From NCBI GenBank assembly GCA_030832185.1, contig JAURJQ010000031.1, positions 1 to 51,256 on the forward strand: a stretch of 51,256 nucleotides of DNA, read 5' to 3'. This document shows, piece by piece, positions 42,875 to 51,256 of the stretch. This DNA is from Chitinophagales bacterium (GTDB lineage Bacteria; Bacteroidota; Bacteroidia; Chitinophagales; JADJOU01). Under the pieces are notes generated by a model. It saw nothing but the letters and a program-made list of their open reading frames with translations, did no database searches and was not told the origin of the DNA. The position numbers and the translations under genes are program-made. Position 1 is the first letter of the stretch. The number at the start of each line of letters is the position of its first letter.

Positions 42875-43552
42875 ATGTCCATTAAGCTTTGGAAGGAGGA
42901 TGATCGACCTCGAGAAAAGTTCTATTTGAAAGGAAAATCCTCTGTGAGCGATTCTGAATTATTAGCGATTCTTATAGGCATGGGATCTAGGGAGAAGTCC
43001 GCTTTAGATCTAGCAAAAGATATTTTGTCAGATAATGATAACTCGCTCGAAAAATTGAGCAGACTAACTATCAAGGAACTGATGGAATACAAAGGAATAG
43101 GAGAAGCTAAAGCCATAACTATTTCTGCAGCATTAGAATTAGGAAATAGAAAACAATCTGAACCTAGAAATGACATCAAATCTATAAAAACAAGCCGTGA
43201 TAGTTTTCAACTTTTAAAGCCTTATTTTAATGATTTGCGACAAGAGGAGTTTTATATCATTCTGCTCAATAAGGCACTAAAGCCGATGAAGATAGAGCGT
43301 ATTTCAATCGGTAAGACCGATGCGACCTTGGTAGATATAAAAATAATTGCTAAATTGGCATTAAATTATTTAGCAAGTACAATTGTTGTCTCACACAATC
43401 ATCCTTCTGGCAACCTAACTCCAAGTGCAGCAGATAACCAATTAACCGAGAGGATCAAAGGGGCATTAAATCTTCTAGATATTCAACTTTTAGACCATAT
43501 AATCATAGCAAACGATAACTATTTTAGCTATGCAGATGAAGGTAAGTTGTAA
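42875..43552 (+). CDS. radC: RadC-family (JAB/MPN) DNA-repair-associated protein
   Basis: A 225-residue RadC protein. The N-terminal helix-hairpin-helix part includes LIGMGSREKSALDLAKDIL and LMEYKGIGEAKAITISAALELGNR. The JAMM metal motif is VSHNHPSGNLTPSAADNQLT, with His, His, Ser and Asp in the right order and EEFYIILLN before it. The family name comes from an E. coli locus later found not to be a true repair gene; the biochemical role remains unclear. The 225 residues are the usual length. The gene stands alone on the plus strand, divergent from the M48 gene. Confidence 0.95.
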   Translation: MSIKLWKEDDRPREKFYLKGKSSVSDSELLAILIGMGSREKSALDLAKDILSDNDNSLEKLSRLTIKELMEYKGIGEAKAITISAALELGNRKQSEPRNDIKSIKTSRDSFQLLKPYFNDLRQEEFYIILLNKALKPMKIERISIGKTDATLVDIKIIAKLALNYLASTIVVSHNHPSGNLTPSAADNQLTERIKGALNLLDIQLLDHIIIANDNYFSYADEGKL

Positions 43553-43581
43553 ATTTCGGCCTTGTCTATTCTAATACTAAA

Positions 43582-43589
43582 TATTTTTG
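43582..43589 (+). promoter_or_regulatory. Putative -7 element for hutU
   Basis: TATTTTTG matches TAnnTTTG and lies 18 bp before the ATG at 43608. The TTG at 43563-43565 lies 16 bp upstream and could serve as a -33 element. Confidence 0.45.
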
Positions 43590-43607
43590 TAAAATAAATT
43601 TCGATAA

Positions 43608-45251
43608 ATGTCTCACACAAATATAAAAGCACCACGAGGTGCTGACCTGAACTGCAAAGGATGGGTGCAAGAAGCGGCACTTCGTATGCTTATGAATAAT
43701 TTAGATCCGGAAGTGGCAGAGGAACCCGATAAGCTCATTGTCTATGGAGGTAGGGGCAAGGCTGCAAGAAACTGGGAGGCTTATGATAAAATAATTGAAT
43801 GTTTGAAGAAACTGGAAAATGATGAGACACTAATCATTCAATCTGGCAAACCTGTAGGAGTATTAAGAAGTCACAAAGATGCGCCAAGAGTTATTTTGGC
43901 TAATTCTAATCTCGTAGGGAATTGGGCTAATTGGACTCATTTTGATGAACTGGAGAAAAAAGGTCTTATTATGTATGGTCAAATGACAGCTGGGAGCTGG
44001 ATATACATAGGATCACAAGGCATTGTGCAAGGTACCTATGAAACTTATTTAAGTTTGGCTAGAAAGCATTATAACGGCTCTTTGAAAGGCACACTGAATG
44101 TCACAGCTGGTCTTGGAGGTATGGGTGGAGCTCAGCCTTTAGCCATTACCATGAATGAGGGCGTAGCGCTCTGTGCAGAAATAGAAGAATGGAGGATAGA
44201 TAAGCGCCTGGAGACGCGCTATTTGGATGAAAAATTTAATTCGATAGAAAAAGCCGTTTACAGGGCTTTAGAAGCTAGAAAAAACGAAGAAGCTATTTCA
44301 ATTGGTGTGGTATGCAATGCTGTGGATTTATTGCAATATCTTCTCGACCATGATATCGTTCCCGATACCCTAACTGATCAGACCTCCTCACATGACGCTT
44401 TGACGGGATATTTTCCTGAGAAGATGACAGTGGAAGATGCCTATAAAATGCGCAAAGACGATCCAGATAAATATGTAGAATATGCCTATGATACGATGGC
44501 GCATCATGTAAAGTTGATGCTAGAACTACAAAAAAAGGGCGCCATAACCTTTGATTATGGAAATAATCTAAGAGGCCAAGCCAAAGATAAAAGAGGTTTG
44601 AAAAACGCATTCGATTTTCCTGGATTTGTGCCTGCTTATATTCGCCCATTGTTTTGCGAAGGATCCGGACCCTTCAGATTTGTGGCGCTGAGCGGGGACG
44701 AAAACGATATAGCGCTTTGTGATGCTAAATTGAAAGAATTGTTTCCCGAGAACGAAGGACTACTTCGTTGGTTAGAAAAGGCGAAGGAGAAAATAGCCTT
44801 TCAAGGATTGCCAGCCAGAATCTGCTGGCTCAAGATGGGCGAAAGAGAAAAAGCAGCTTTAGCTTTTAATGATTTAGTCAAGGAAGGCAAGGTAAAGGCG
44901 CCGTTGGTGATTGGCCGAGATCATCTCGATACAGGATCTGTGGCCTCTCCTAATAGAGAGACGGAGGCTATGCTCGATGGCAGCGATGCTATCGCTGACT
45001 GGCCTATACTCAATGCTATGATCAATACCATCGGTGGAGCAAGTTGGGTAAGTTTACATCACGGTGGAGGCGTAGGTATGGGCTATTCCATGCACGCTGG
45101 CATGGTCATAGTAGCTGATGGTACTGACGATGCGAGAGCGAGACTGCGCCGAGTTCTCCACAATGACCCAGCCATGGGCGTTATACGACATGCTGATGCT
45201 GGATATGATATTGCTATAGCGACAGCGGAGGAACATAGCCTACGGATTTAA
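43608..45251 (+). CDS. hutU: Urocanate hydratase
   Basis: HutU adds water to urocanate to form imidazolonepropionate, using tightly bound NAD as electrophile, in the histidine degradation pathway. The 547-residue protein has [31 protein letters not shown] (NAD loop), [23 protein letters not shown] and [22 protein letters not shown], where the Cys matches the reactive one in this family, and [17 protein letters not shown] near the end. No hutH, hutI or hutG gene is in the window, so the pathway genes are scattered or partly absent. A -7 element is at 43582-43589. Confidence 0.97.
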   Translation: MSHTNIKAPRGADLNCKGWVQEAALRMLMNNLDPEVAEEPDKLIVYGGRGKAARNWEAYDKIIECLKKLENDETLIIQSGKPVGVLRSHKDAPRVILANSNLVGNWANWTHFDELEKKGLIMYGQMTAGSWIYIGSQGIVQGTYETYLSLARKHYNGSLKGTLNVTAGLGGMGGAQPLAITMNEGVALCAEIEEWRIDKRLETRYLDEKFNSIEKAVYRALEARKNEEAISIGVVCNAVDLLQYLLDHDIVPDTLTDQTSSHDALTGYFPEKMTVEDAYKMRKDDPDKYVEYAYDTMAHHVKLMLELQKKGAITFDYGNNLRGQAKDKRGLKNAFDFPGFVPAYIRPLFCEGSGPFRFVALSGDENDIALCDAKLKELFPENEGLLRWLEKAKEKIAFQGLPARICWLKMGEREKAALAFNDLVKEGKVKAPLVIGRDHLDTGSVASPNRETEAMLDGSDAIADWPILNAMINTIGGASWVSLHHGGGVGMGYSMHAGMVIVADGTDDARARLRRVLHNDPAMGVIRHADAGYDIAIATAEEHSLRI

Positions 45252-45306
45252 TTATGAATTTTTTTAGATATTATTCTATCTTTACCAACTTATAATGTAA
45301 TGAGTT

Positions 45307-46089
45307 ATGAATAAGTTATTAATAATGGTCTTTTTTATTATGGTTGGGTTGCAAACCCATAGCCAGACTAGAAGAACGGCTGCAATGAATTCTGCACCGA
45401 AAACAGAGATCAAAAAAGAATCATCTAAAACAAATACCCCTGCAAAAAAGCCTTCCGAGACAGAAACTAAAAAAGGAACTTCCACAGATGAGACTTCCGG
45501 TAGCAAAGAGAAAAAGGAATCTTCAGGAAATTCTTTTTTTAATCCCAAGCTAGACGCGTCCAAGATGTCTACTACTATAGAATTTGGAGGCTATCCTAGC
45601 GATGCAGATATTACAATAATAAATGTTTATGGTCACTTGGGGCTTAATTTTGACATAGCCCGTCTATTTCATATTGGACCATATTTCAGACATAAAATAC
45701 TCTCTACACATCAATACCAAGAGATGATGTATCGCGACATAGATTACGATGTATCTAGCTTAAAAGAATGGGGTACGGGCATCAATTTTGGCTTTTATCT
45801 GCCAATTGGTGGTAAAATATTGGTAGACCCGGAGCTCAGAATAGGGTATAATGAATTCACAATTCAAACACCTAACTTCTCAGATGTAAACAATAATTTT
45901 ATTTATAGAAACTTTATCAATTTTACTCCACGCTTAAATTTCGGTATAAAGATGTCAGACTATACCGTTTTAAATTTTCATGGAGGCTATACGCTTCCAT
46001 ATTTGATAAATAATTCTGAGTCTGTTCCTCATTATAATCCAACTACGTTTCATTATGGTCTTGGATTAAGGTTTTATTTGACGAAGTAA
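45307..46089 (+). CDS. Exported beta-barrel-like protein with Lys/Ser/Thr-rich linker
   Basis: A 260-residue protein with signal peptide MNKLLIMVFFIMVGLQTHSQ. Residues 21-78 are a low-complexity linker rich in Lys, Glu, Ser and Thr. From about 85 on, short strands with aromatic belts appear (TTIEFGGYPSDADITIINVYGHLGLNFD, FGFYLPIGGKILVDPELRIGYN, TPRLNFGIKM), and it ends in YGLGLRFYLTK, consistent with an outer-membrane barrel. No enzyme motif is visible. The linker would lie in the periplasm. It precedes tadA by 16 bp, but a functional link is unlikely. Confidence 0.75.
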   Translation: MNKLLIMVFFIMVGLQTHSQTRRTAAMNSAPKTEIKKESSKTNTPAKKPSETETKKGTSTDETSGSKEKKESSGNSFFNPKLDASKMSTTIEFGGYPSDADITIINVYGHLGLNFDIARLFHIGPYFRHKILSTHQYQEMMYRDIDYDVSSLKEWGTGINFGFYLPIGGKILVDPELRIGYNEFTIQTPNFSDVNNNFIYRNFINFTPRLNFGIKMSDYTVLNFHGGYTLPYLINNSESVPHYNPTTFHYGLGLRFYLTK

Positions 46090-46105
46090 TACAGTTTTTT
46101 CTTGA

Positions 46106-46549
46106 ATGTTAGATTTGAATCATAGCCATTTTATGGCTCTGGCTATCAAGGAAGCTATGAAAGCTTACGAAGAAGATGAAGTACCTATAGGTTGTGTCAT
46201 AGTAGCAAATAACCAGGTGATAGCCAAAGGCTACAATCAAACTCAGCAACTAAACGATGCCACTGCGCACGCTGAAATCATCGCTTTGACAAGTGCATTT
46301 AATTTTCTTAACTCAAAAATTTTAAAAGAATGTACCCTGTATATCACTATAGAACCTTGCGCTATGTGCGCGGGAGCTATTCGCTGGGCTCAGCTTGGAA
46401 TGCTGGTCTATGGAGCCAGAGAAGATAAATGCGGGTATAGCCTATATAAACCTACGATTCTTCATCCTAAAACAGAAGTTTTAGCAGGTATAGAAGAAAA
46501 AGCCTGCGCCAATTTGATTCAAGAATTTTTCAAGGAGAAACGAAAATAA
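46106..46549 (+). CDS. tadA: tRNA-specific adenosine deaminase (TadA-like nucleoside deaminase)
   Basis: A 147-residue zinc deaminase. The catalytic motif is ATAHAEIIAL with zinc-binding His and proton-relay Glu, and PCAMCAGAIRWAQL provides the two zinc Cys. DEVPIGCVIV precedes them, and GAREDKCGYSL matches the substrate loop of TadA, which makes inosine at wobble A34 of tRNA-Arg. Guanine deaminases share the fold, so a free-base substrate is not excluded, but length and motif wording favour TadA. Confidence 0.92.
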   Translation: MLDLNHSHFMALAIKEAMKAYEEDEVPIGCVIVANNQVIAKGYNQTQQLNDATAHAEIIALTSAFNFLNSKILKECTLYITIEPCAMCAGAIRWAQLGMLVYGAREDKCGYSLYKPTILHPKTEVLAGIEEKACANLIQEFFKEKRK

Positions 46550-46642
46550 AAAATGAAGTTTTGCGGAAAATGTTAGATTATGCATCAAATAATCAAAAAA
46601 TAAATATTTAATTTAGTTCTTATTTTTTTCTCAAAAATCATC

Positions 46643-46650
46643 TACATTTG
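46643..46650 (+). promoter_or_regulatory. Putative -7 element for uvrA
   Basis: TACATTTG matches TAnnTTTG and ends 4 bp before the ATG at 46655. If used, transcription would begin at the start codon. I found no LexA-like palindrome in the adjacent bases. Confidence 0.4.
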
Positions 46651-46654
46651 TAAG

Positions 46655-49501
46655 ATGTCTTCTACTCACATTGTCGTATCTGGCGCAAGAGAAAATAATC
46701 TCAAAAACATTAATATCTCCATTCCTAAGAATGCTCTTGTGGTCATAACTGGATTGAGTGGTAGCGGTAAGAGTTCTCTTGCATTTCAGACACTCTATGC
46801 AGAGGGTCAGCGAAGATATTTAGAGTCGTTTTCTAATTATGCGCGACAATTTATAGGGGGTTTAGAACGCCCTGATGTAGACTATATAGAAGGATTGAGC
46901 CCAGTTATATCAATTGAGCAGAAGTCGGTTAATAAAAATCCACGCTCTACGGTCGGCACCATTACAGAGATATATGATTTCTTGAGACTGCTATATGCCA
47001 AGGTAGCAACCGCATATTCCTATGTGAGTTATAAGCCGATGCAAAAAATGACAGAAGATGAAATCATAGAGGAAGTCTGTAGAAACTATGAGGGTAAAAA
47101 AATTATACTTTTAGCTCCTATAGTTCGAGGGCGCAAAGGGCACTATAGGGAGCTCTTTGAGTCCTATGCCAAAAAAGGATTCACAGAGATGAATATCGAT
47201 GGGGTTCTGACTAAGTTAGCTCCAAAACTTCAGTTAGACCGCTATAAAATTCACGATATAGACGTGGTGATGGATAAACTGGCTGTAAACGACGAGAATA
47301 AAGATCGTTTAGAAAAATCAATTAGAGCCGCTTTACGAGAAGGCCAAGGCTCATTAGTTATGATAGATTTCGATACTAAAAAGCAGCAGTTTTATTCAAA
47401 GCATTTATTAGATTTAGAGCACGGAATTTCTTATGAAGAGCCATCGGCTAATTCGTTTTCATTTAATTCTACCTATGGCGCCTGCCCCACGTGCAAGGGA
47501 TTGGGGGAGGAGTTTTTAGTATCGCGAGAGTTGATGATTCCTGATAAGAGCATAAGCGTAATGAGTGGAGGGATAATACCATTGGGCGAATACAGACCTG
47601 TGCAGCTTTGGGAAACAGTCAAGCAATTTGCCAAGATGAATAAAATAGATATAAGCGCTCCAATATCAAAACTTACAGATCTCGAGATCAATCTATTGCT
47701 TTTCGGAAACGACAATGGAGACGACGAATATGAAAAAGAAATTCCGCTCGTTTATTCCAATTTTAATCATGGTGTTTCTTCTTTCGTGTATAATAATTTT
47801 TATCATAGTGAAAGTGATTGGATCAAGAACTGGGCAGAGACCTTTATGCAGCCAAGTCCTTGCCCCACATGTGAAGGAAACAGGTTAAAAAAAGAATCTT
47901 TATTTTTTAAAATAAAAGAAAAGAATATCTCAGAGCTTAGCCAGATGGGTTTGGATGAATTACTTGTTTGGTTTGATGACTTAGAAAACTATTTTTCTGA
48001 TAATCAAAATAAGATAGCAAAGGATATTTTAAAGGAAATACGTGATCGTTTAGGTTTTCTTATTAATGTGGGATTGCATTATTTAAACCTTAATCGTGGA
48101 GGCAAAAGCCTATCTGGTGGGGAGGCGCAGCGTATTCGATTAGCTACACAAATAGGCTCTGAGCTTATGGGGATTACGTATATATTAGATGAGCCCTCTA
48201 TCGGCCTGCACCCTCGAGACAACGATAAATTAATAAAATCTTTGAAAAAACTGCGAGATTTAGGAAATAATATCATAGTAGTAGAGCATGATAAGGAGAT
48301 CATGTTGGAGAGTGATTTTCTTATTGATATTGGCCCCAAGGCTGGAGAGTACGGAGGAGAAATTATAGCTGCAGGCTCTCCCAAAGCTTTTATGAAAATG
48401 AAGACGGCCACAGCAGATTATCTAGCAGGAAAGTTGGATTTTGATCTGCCTAGAAAAAGGATTAAACCTGAAAAATGGTTAATTATTAAGGGCGCAAATG
48501 GATACAATCTAAAGGAAGTGGATGTTAAGATACCACTGGGCGTTCTTTGCTGTATTACAGGCGTATCAGGCAGTGGTAAAAGTACATTGATAAGCGAAAC
48601 ATTGCAACCTATCTTGTCACAGCATTTTTACAAATCACATACAATTCCTTTGCCCTATCGGTCGGTCGAAGGACTGGAGCATATCAATAAGGTCATTAGC
48701 ATAGATCAAAGTCCTATAGGGCGAACCCCTAGATCCAATCCTGCTACCTATATGAAAGTATTTGATCTGATACGAACACTATACTCAGACACCATGGAGT
48801 CTAAAATTAGGGGGTATAAACCGGGGCGGTTTAGCTTTAATGTAAAAGGGGGACGCTGCGAAGGTTGTGAGGGCGCGGGCCTAAAGACGATTGAGATGAA
48901 TTTTCTCCCCGATATTCAAGTGCCCTGTGAGAAGTGTCAAGGCAAGCGCTATAATAGAGAGACCTTGGACATTCGGTATAAACATCTGTCTATTTATGAT
49001 GTTCTGAATCTTTCTATAGCAGATGCTGCAAAGGTATTTGAGCATTTACCTAGTATTTATCAGAAACTTAAGACGCTAGAAGATGTGGGTCTAGGCTATC
49101 TCAAACTCGGGCAACCATCCACTACTATATCGGGTGGTGAAGCACAGCGCGTGAAGCTCGCCTCAGAGCTCTGTAAAAGGGATACCGGCAATACCATGTA
49201 TATACTAGATGAGCCAACCACAGGACTGCATTTTCAGGATATTCAAATGCTTTATAACGTCCTAAAGCGACTAGTAGATAAGGGAAACAGCATTCTAGTC
49301 ATAGAGCACAACTTGGATATTATTAAGATGGCAGATTACATTATAGATATGGGTCCAGAAGGAGGGAAAGCAGGCGGAAACATAGTAGCAAAAGGTACTC
49401 CAGAAGAAATTGCTATAAATAAGACAAGTCTAACTGGACATTATTTGGCCAAGGAGCTCAAAACAATGCAGAGCTCAAAAAAGTGCTTAGATGATGCTTA
49501 G
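46655..49501 (+). CDS. uvrA: Excinuclease ABC subunit UvrA
   Basis: UvrA is the damage sensor of nucleotide excision repair and loads UvrB. The 948 residues contain two ABC ATPase halves with Walker A GLSGSGKSSL (about 34-43) and GVSGSGKSTL (about 642-651). ABC signatures are LSGGEAQRIRLA and ISGGEAQRVKLA, and Walker B segments are YILDEPSIGLH and YILDEPTTGLH. Zinc-binding CPTCKGLG, CPTCEGNR and CEGCEGAGLKTIEM/CEKCQGKR pairs are complete. The start at 46655 places the signature SGARENNLKNI at the N-terminus as expected. A -7-like element lies directly before the ATG. Confidence 0.98.
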   Translation: MSSTHIVVSGARENNLKNINISIPKNALVVITGLSGSGKSSLAFQTLYAEGQRRYLESFSNYARQFIGGLERPDVDYIEGLSPVISIEQKSVNKNPRSTVGTITEIYDFLRLLYAKVATAYSYVSYKPMQKMTEDEIIEEVCRNYEGKKIILLAPIVRGRKGHYRELFESYAKKGFTEMNIDGVLTKLAPKLQLDRYKIHDIDVVMDKLAVNDENKDRLEKSIRAALREGQGSLVMIDFDTKKQQFYSKHLLDLEHGISYEEPSANSFSFNSTYGACPTCKGLGEEFLVSRELMIPDKSISVMSGGIIPLGEYRPVQLWETVKQFAKMNKIDISAPISKLTDLEINLLLFGNDNGDDEYEKEIPLVYSNFNHGVSSFVYNNFYHSESDWIKNWAETFMQPSPCPTCEGNRLKKESLFFKIKEKNISELSQMGLDELLVWFDDLENYFSDNQNKIAKDILKEIRDRLGFLINVGLHYLNLNRGGKSLSGGEAQRIRLATQIGSELMGITYILDEPSIGLHPRDNDKLIKSLKKLRDLGNNIIVVEHDKEIMLESDFLIDIGPKAGEYGGEIIAAGSPKAFMKMKTATADYLAGKLDFDLPRKRIKPEKWLIIKGANGYNLKEVDVKIPLGVLCCITGVSGSGKSTLISETLQPILSQHFYKSHTIPLPYRSVEGLEHINKVISIDQSPIGRTPRSNPATYMKVFDLIRTLYSDTMESKIRGYKPGRFSFNVKGGRCEGCEGAGLKTIEMNFLPDIQVPCEKCQGKRYNRETLDIRYKHLSIYDVLNLSIADAAKVFEHLPSIYQKLKTLEDVGLGYLKLGQPSTTISGGEAQRVKLASELCKRDTGNTMYILDEPTTGLHFQDIQMLYNVLKRLVDKGNSILVIEHNLDIIKMADYIIDMGPEGGKAGGNIVAKGTPEEIAINKTSLTGHYLAKELKTMQSSKKCLDDA

Positions 49502-49843
49502 TTAACATCAAGCTGCCAGAGGGTATTTTAAGTGAATATGAGCTAGTATATACGAATAGGCTGCCATTAACAAAAAATATCAATTTGTGCCTATAAATCA
49601 ATTATCTAGCATTAATACTTAGCAATTTTAATGTTAACACCGCCGATTTTTTGATAGTAATTTCCTAAATTTTTTACCTCATTTTTGTATTCAAATAATC
49701 TACTTAGGATTTTTCCCTAAACTTAAATGTAAATTGTTATGAAAAATTTTAATCCAGAAAGTCAAAAAAATGTATTAAATTTACAATTCGAAATTTTTTT
49801 CAACATGTATAGAAATAGTATTATGGACAATGTGTGCAAAAGA
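49502..49843. other. Gene-free stretch between uvrA and the terminal adhesin-like gene
   Basis: AT-rich spacer with no gene of its own. The last 105 bases are in frame with the downstream gene and offer two further ATGs (49739 and 49805), but that part encodes no recognisable segment. It probably holds the promoter of the downstream gene. No strong hairpin terminator was found after uvrA. Confidence 0.4.
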
Positions 49844-51256
49844 ATGAAAGTAAGTTTTGCTTTTTTTCTTGCCATGTTTCTTTTTCAAGATTTATCAGCT
49901 ACCCACATCATGGGTGCAGATCTTACCTACAGGGAGATTGACACTAATACGGGCAGGTACAGATTCACCCTCTCCTTATACAGAGATTGCTCAGGAATTA
50001 CATATGGTGGTGAACAATTGACTATTGTTACGTCAACTGTCAATACTACGGTAAGTATGAATGCTCCTATAGTGCAAGAGGTCACTCCTATATGCCTCCC
50101 ACCAGATGTAGCTACTAAGCCTGTAACAAACTGTCCTAACGGAGCTATAGGACTATACAAAGGTGTTGAGCGCTGGATATATACCCGTGAATATGTTCTT
50201 GGAAAGAATAATGGTTGGGCTTTTGTAGGTTGGGGCTCTTGCTGTAGAAATAACATAATCAGTACAATCATTGCTCCAGGTAGTGCAGGTATGTGGGTAC
50301 AGGCTGTGATTAATACTAATTATAGAAATAATTCGCCAGTTTTCACAACCCCTCCTATTCCATACTGGTGTAGACTTCGTGTGAACACCTATAACCATGG
50401 TGCGGTAGATTCCTTCGACCCTAGATTTATCACTTTACCGAATGGAGTAACGACAATAAGAGATTCGTTTGAGTATAGATTGTATACGCCATTCACTGGA
50501 GTAGCAGCCAATGTCAATAATGCGGTAAATTATTTAAATCCTTCAGTTACGTTTATTAGTCCACTAAATTCTAATAATTTCTTGTTCACTACCAGTGGAG
50601 TAACGGTAGATCCTAGGACAGGAGCTATTACGTGTACTCCATCTATAGAGCAGGATGCTATCATGGCCATGTCTGTGCGTGAGCATAGGGCTGTACCGAA
50701 TGGTACGGGATATTCTAGGGTGCTCGTTGGCTATGTCTGTAGAGATATTCAATTCACAGTCAGAAATACTTGTCCCCCTATTATCCCAGAGGGTGTGACG
50801 GAAGACTCATTGCGAAGTGCTAATAAAATCAACTTCAACACAGTAGATGTTTGTGGTTCAAAATTGACACAAATCAACTTTAAAATGGTAGGAGCTCCAG
50901 CGGAGTTTCTTAAATATAAAGTTTGGCGTGTCCCTAATCTAGCGTCAGTCTATAACTTTACATATACTGTGACGATGGATAGAAAAAATAACACCGATAC
51001 CTTGCACTGCAGAATTAACTTTGATTCTACCAGAGGAATTGGTCAAGAAATTTTTGAGTTAGAGGCTTTTTACTGTACCAACATAGGTATGAAGGTTTCG
51101 CAGTATTACACTTTAGTTATCAATTTCCGACCATCGGTGACTACGCATAAACAGTTTTTATATTATTGTATTGGAGGTAAACCCGTTCGATCTTTTGCAC
51201 GGGGAGGTACCAAATACAGGTGGACTCCTAAAACTGGTATCGTAGGAGCTTCCAAC
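49844..51256 (+). CDS. 5' part of a large secreted adhesin-like protein (T9SS cargo candidate)
   Basis: The reading frame stays open to the window end, giving 471 codons of a longer gene. The ATG at 49844 starts a signal peptide (MKVSFAFFLAMFLFQDLSA) followed by THIMGADLTYREIDTNTG and FTLSLYRDCSG. This opening (ATHIMGG-type, then TLxLYRDC) is common to very large Bacteroidota surface proteins that often end with gliding-motility or T9SS C-terminal domains. Several Cys pairs (GSCCRN, CLPPD, CRDIQF) suggest disulfides. ATGs at 49805 and 49739 are in frame and possible. The C-terminus, which would confirm T9SS export, lies outside the window. Confidence 0.82.
   Translation, partial: MKVSFAFFLAMFLFQDLSATHIMGADLTYREIDTNTGRYRFTLSLYRDCSGITYGGEQLTIVTSTVNTTVSMNAPIVQEVTPICLPPDVATKPVTNCPNGAIGLYKGVERWIYTREYVLGKNNGWAFVGWGSCCRNNIISTIIAPGSAGMWVQAVINTNYRNNSPVFTTPPIPYWCRLRVNTYNHGAVDSFDPRFITLPNGVTTIRDSFEYRLYTPFTGVAANVNNAVNYLNPSVTFISPLNSNNFLFTTSGVTVDPRTGAITCTPSIEQDAIMAMSVREHRAVPNGTGYSRVLVGYVCRDIQFTVRNTCPPIIPEGVTEDSLRSANKINFNTVDVCGSKLTQINFKMVGAPAEFLKYKVWRVPNLASVYNFTYTVTMDRKNNTDTLHCRINFDSTRGIGQEIFELEAFYCTNIGMKVSQYYTLVINFRPSVTTHKQFLYYCIGGKPVRSFARGGTKYRWTPKTGIVGASN

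Noticed and set aside
1-51256. tRNA or rRNA genes, CRISPR arrays, insertion sequences, prophage or toxin-antitoxin genes
   Set aside because: No T-arm-like motif in a cloverleaf context, no regularly spaced repeats, and no transposase or integrase signature was seen on either strand.

Overview
The window looks like chromosomal DNA of a Bacteroidota bacterium, probably an uncultured or little-studied lineage. Four things point there: a PorP/SprF-type protein of the type IX secretion system (T9SS); outer-membrane barrels and lipoproteins typical of the phylum; many starts without a Shine-Dalgarno sequence but with the Bacteroidota -7 element TAnnTTTG nearby; and AT-rich DNA with LpxB, which implies a Gram-negative envelope. 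I see no rRNA, tRNA, insertion sequence, prophage or CRISPR array. Most genes are housekeeping genes packed in short operons.

Layout. 0.1-1.7 kb: an unknown membrane protein and a small SET-domain protein. 1.8-5.6 kb: mnmG, two parS-like palindromes, ybeY, an L,D-transpeptidase, a 371-bp AT-rich gap with a row of DnaA-box-like sites (candidate oriC), and ybaB. 5.6-10.7 kb: a minus-strand operon reading PhoX-like phosphatase, alkane monooxygenase AlkB, aldehyde dehydrogenase, AnmK. 10.8-15.6 kb: dcd, a lipid-anchored cytochrome c, a TerC-family protein and recQ. 15.7-17.6 kb: tsaB, a tandem winged-helix regulator and an NlpC/P60 lipoprotein. 17.6-21 kb: an outer-membrane barrel, an M20 amidohydrolase and a ZIP transporter. 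21.2-32.9 kb: a plus-strand block with a double AAA+ ATPase, rsmE, lpxB, a quinone oxidoreductase, a ClpP-like protease, hpt, lysA, a DnaQ-type exonuclease, deoC and cutC. 32.9-38.8 kb: a minus-strand operon with DUF4112, a polysaccharide flippase, an SRPBCC protein, a secreted candidate clan-CD cysteine peptidase and a GH5 mannanase-like enzyme. 38.9-42.8 kb: a START-like protein, and M48 peptidase, PorP, lipoprotein, pdxH and SPOR-like genes. 42.9-51.3 kb: radC, hutU, a barrel protein, tadA, uvrA and the 5' end of a large secreted adhesin-like gene that runs off the window.

How the genes work together. Several sets are clear: translation and tRNA modification (mnmG, tsaB, tadA, rsmE, ybeY), DNA repair (recQ, radC, uvrA), envelope building and recycling (lpxB, anmK, L,D-transpeptidase, flippase), nucleotide salvage (dcd, hpt, deoC) and alkyl-chain oxidation (alkB with aldehyde dehydrogenase). 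The most notable signals are: paired parS sites about 1.2-1.6 kb from a DnaA-box cluster; a secreted protein with a caspase/gingipain-like His/Cys arrangement in an operon with a flippase and a glycosidase; an AAA+ protein whose N-terminus is a duplicated unrecognised domain; and a DnaQ exonuclease carrying a decayed GIY-YIG domain. All calls come from reading the sequence by eye; no database search was run.
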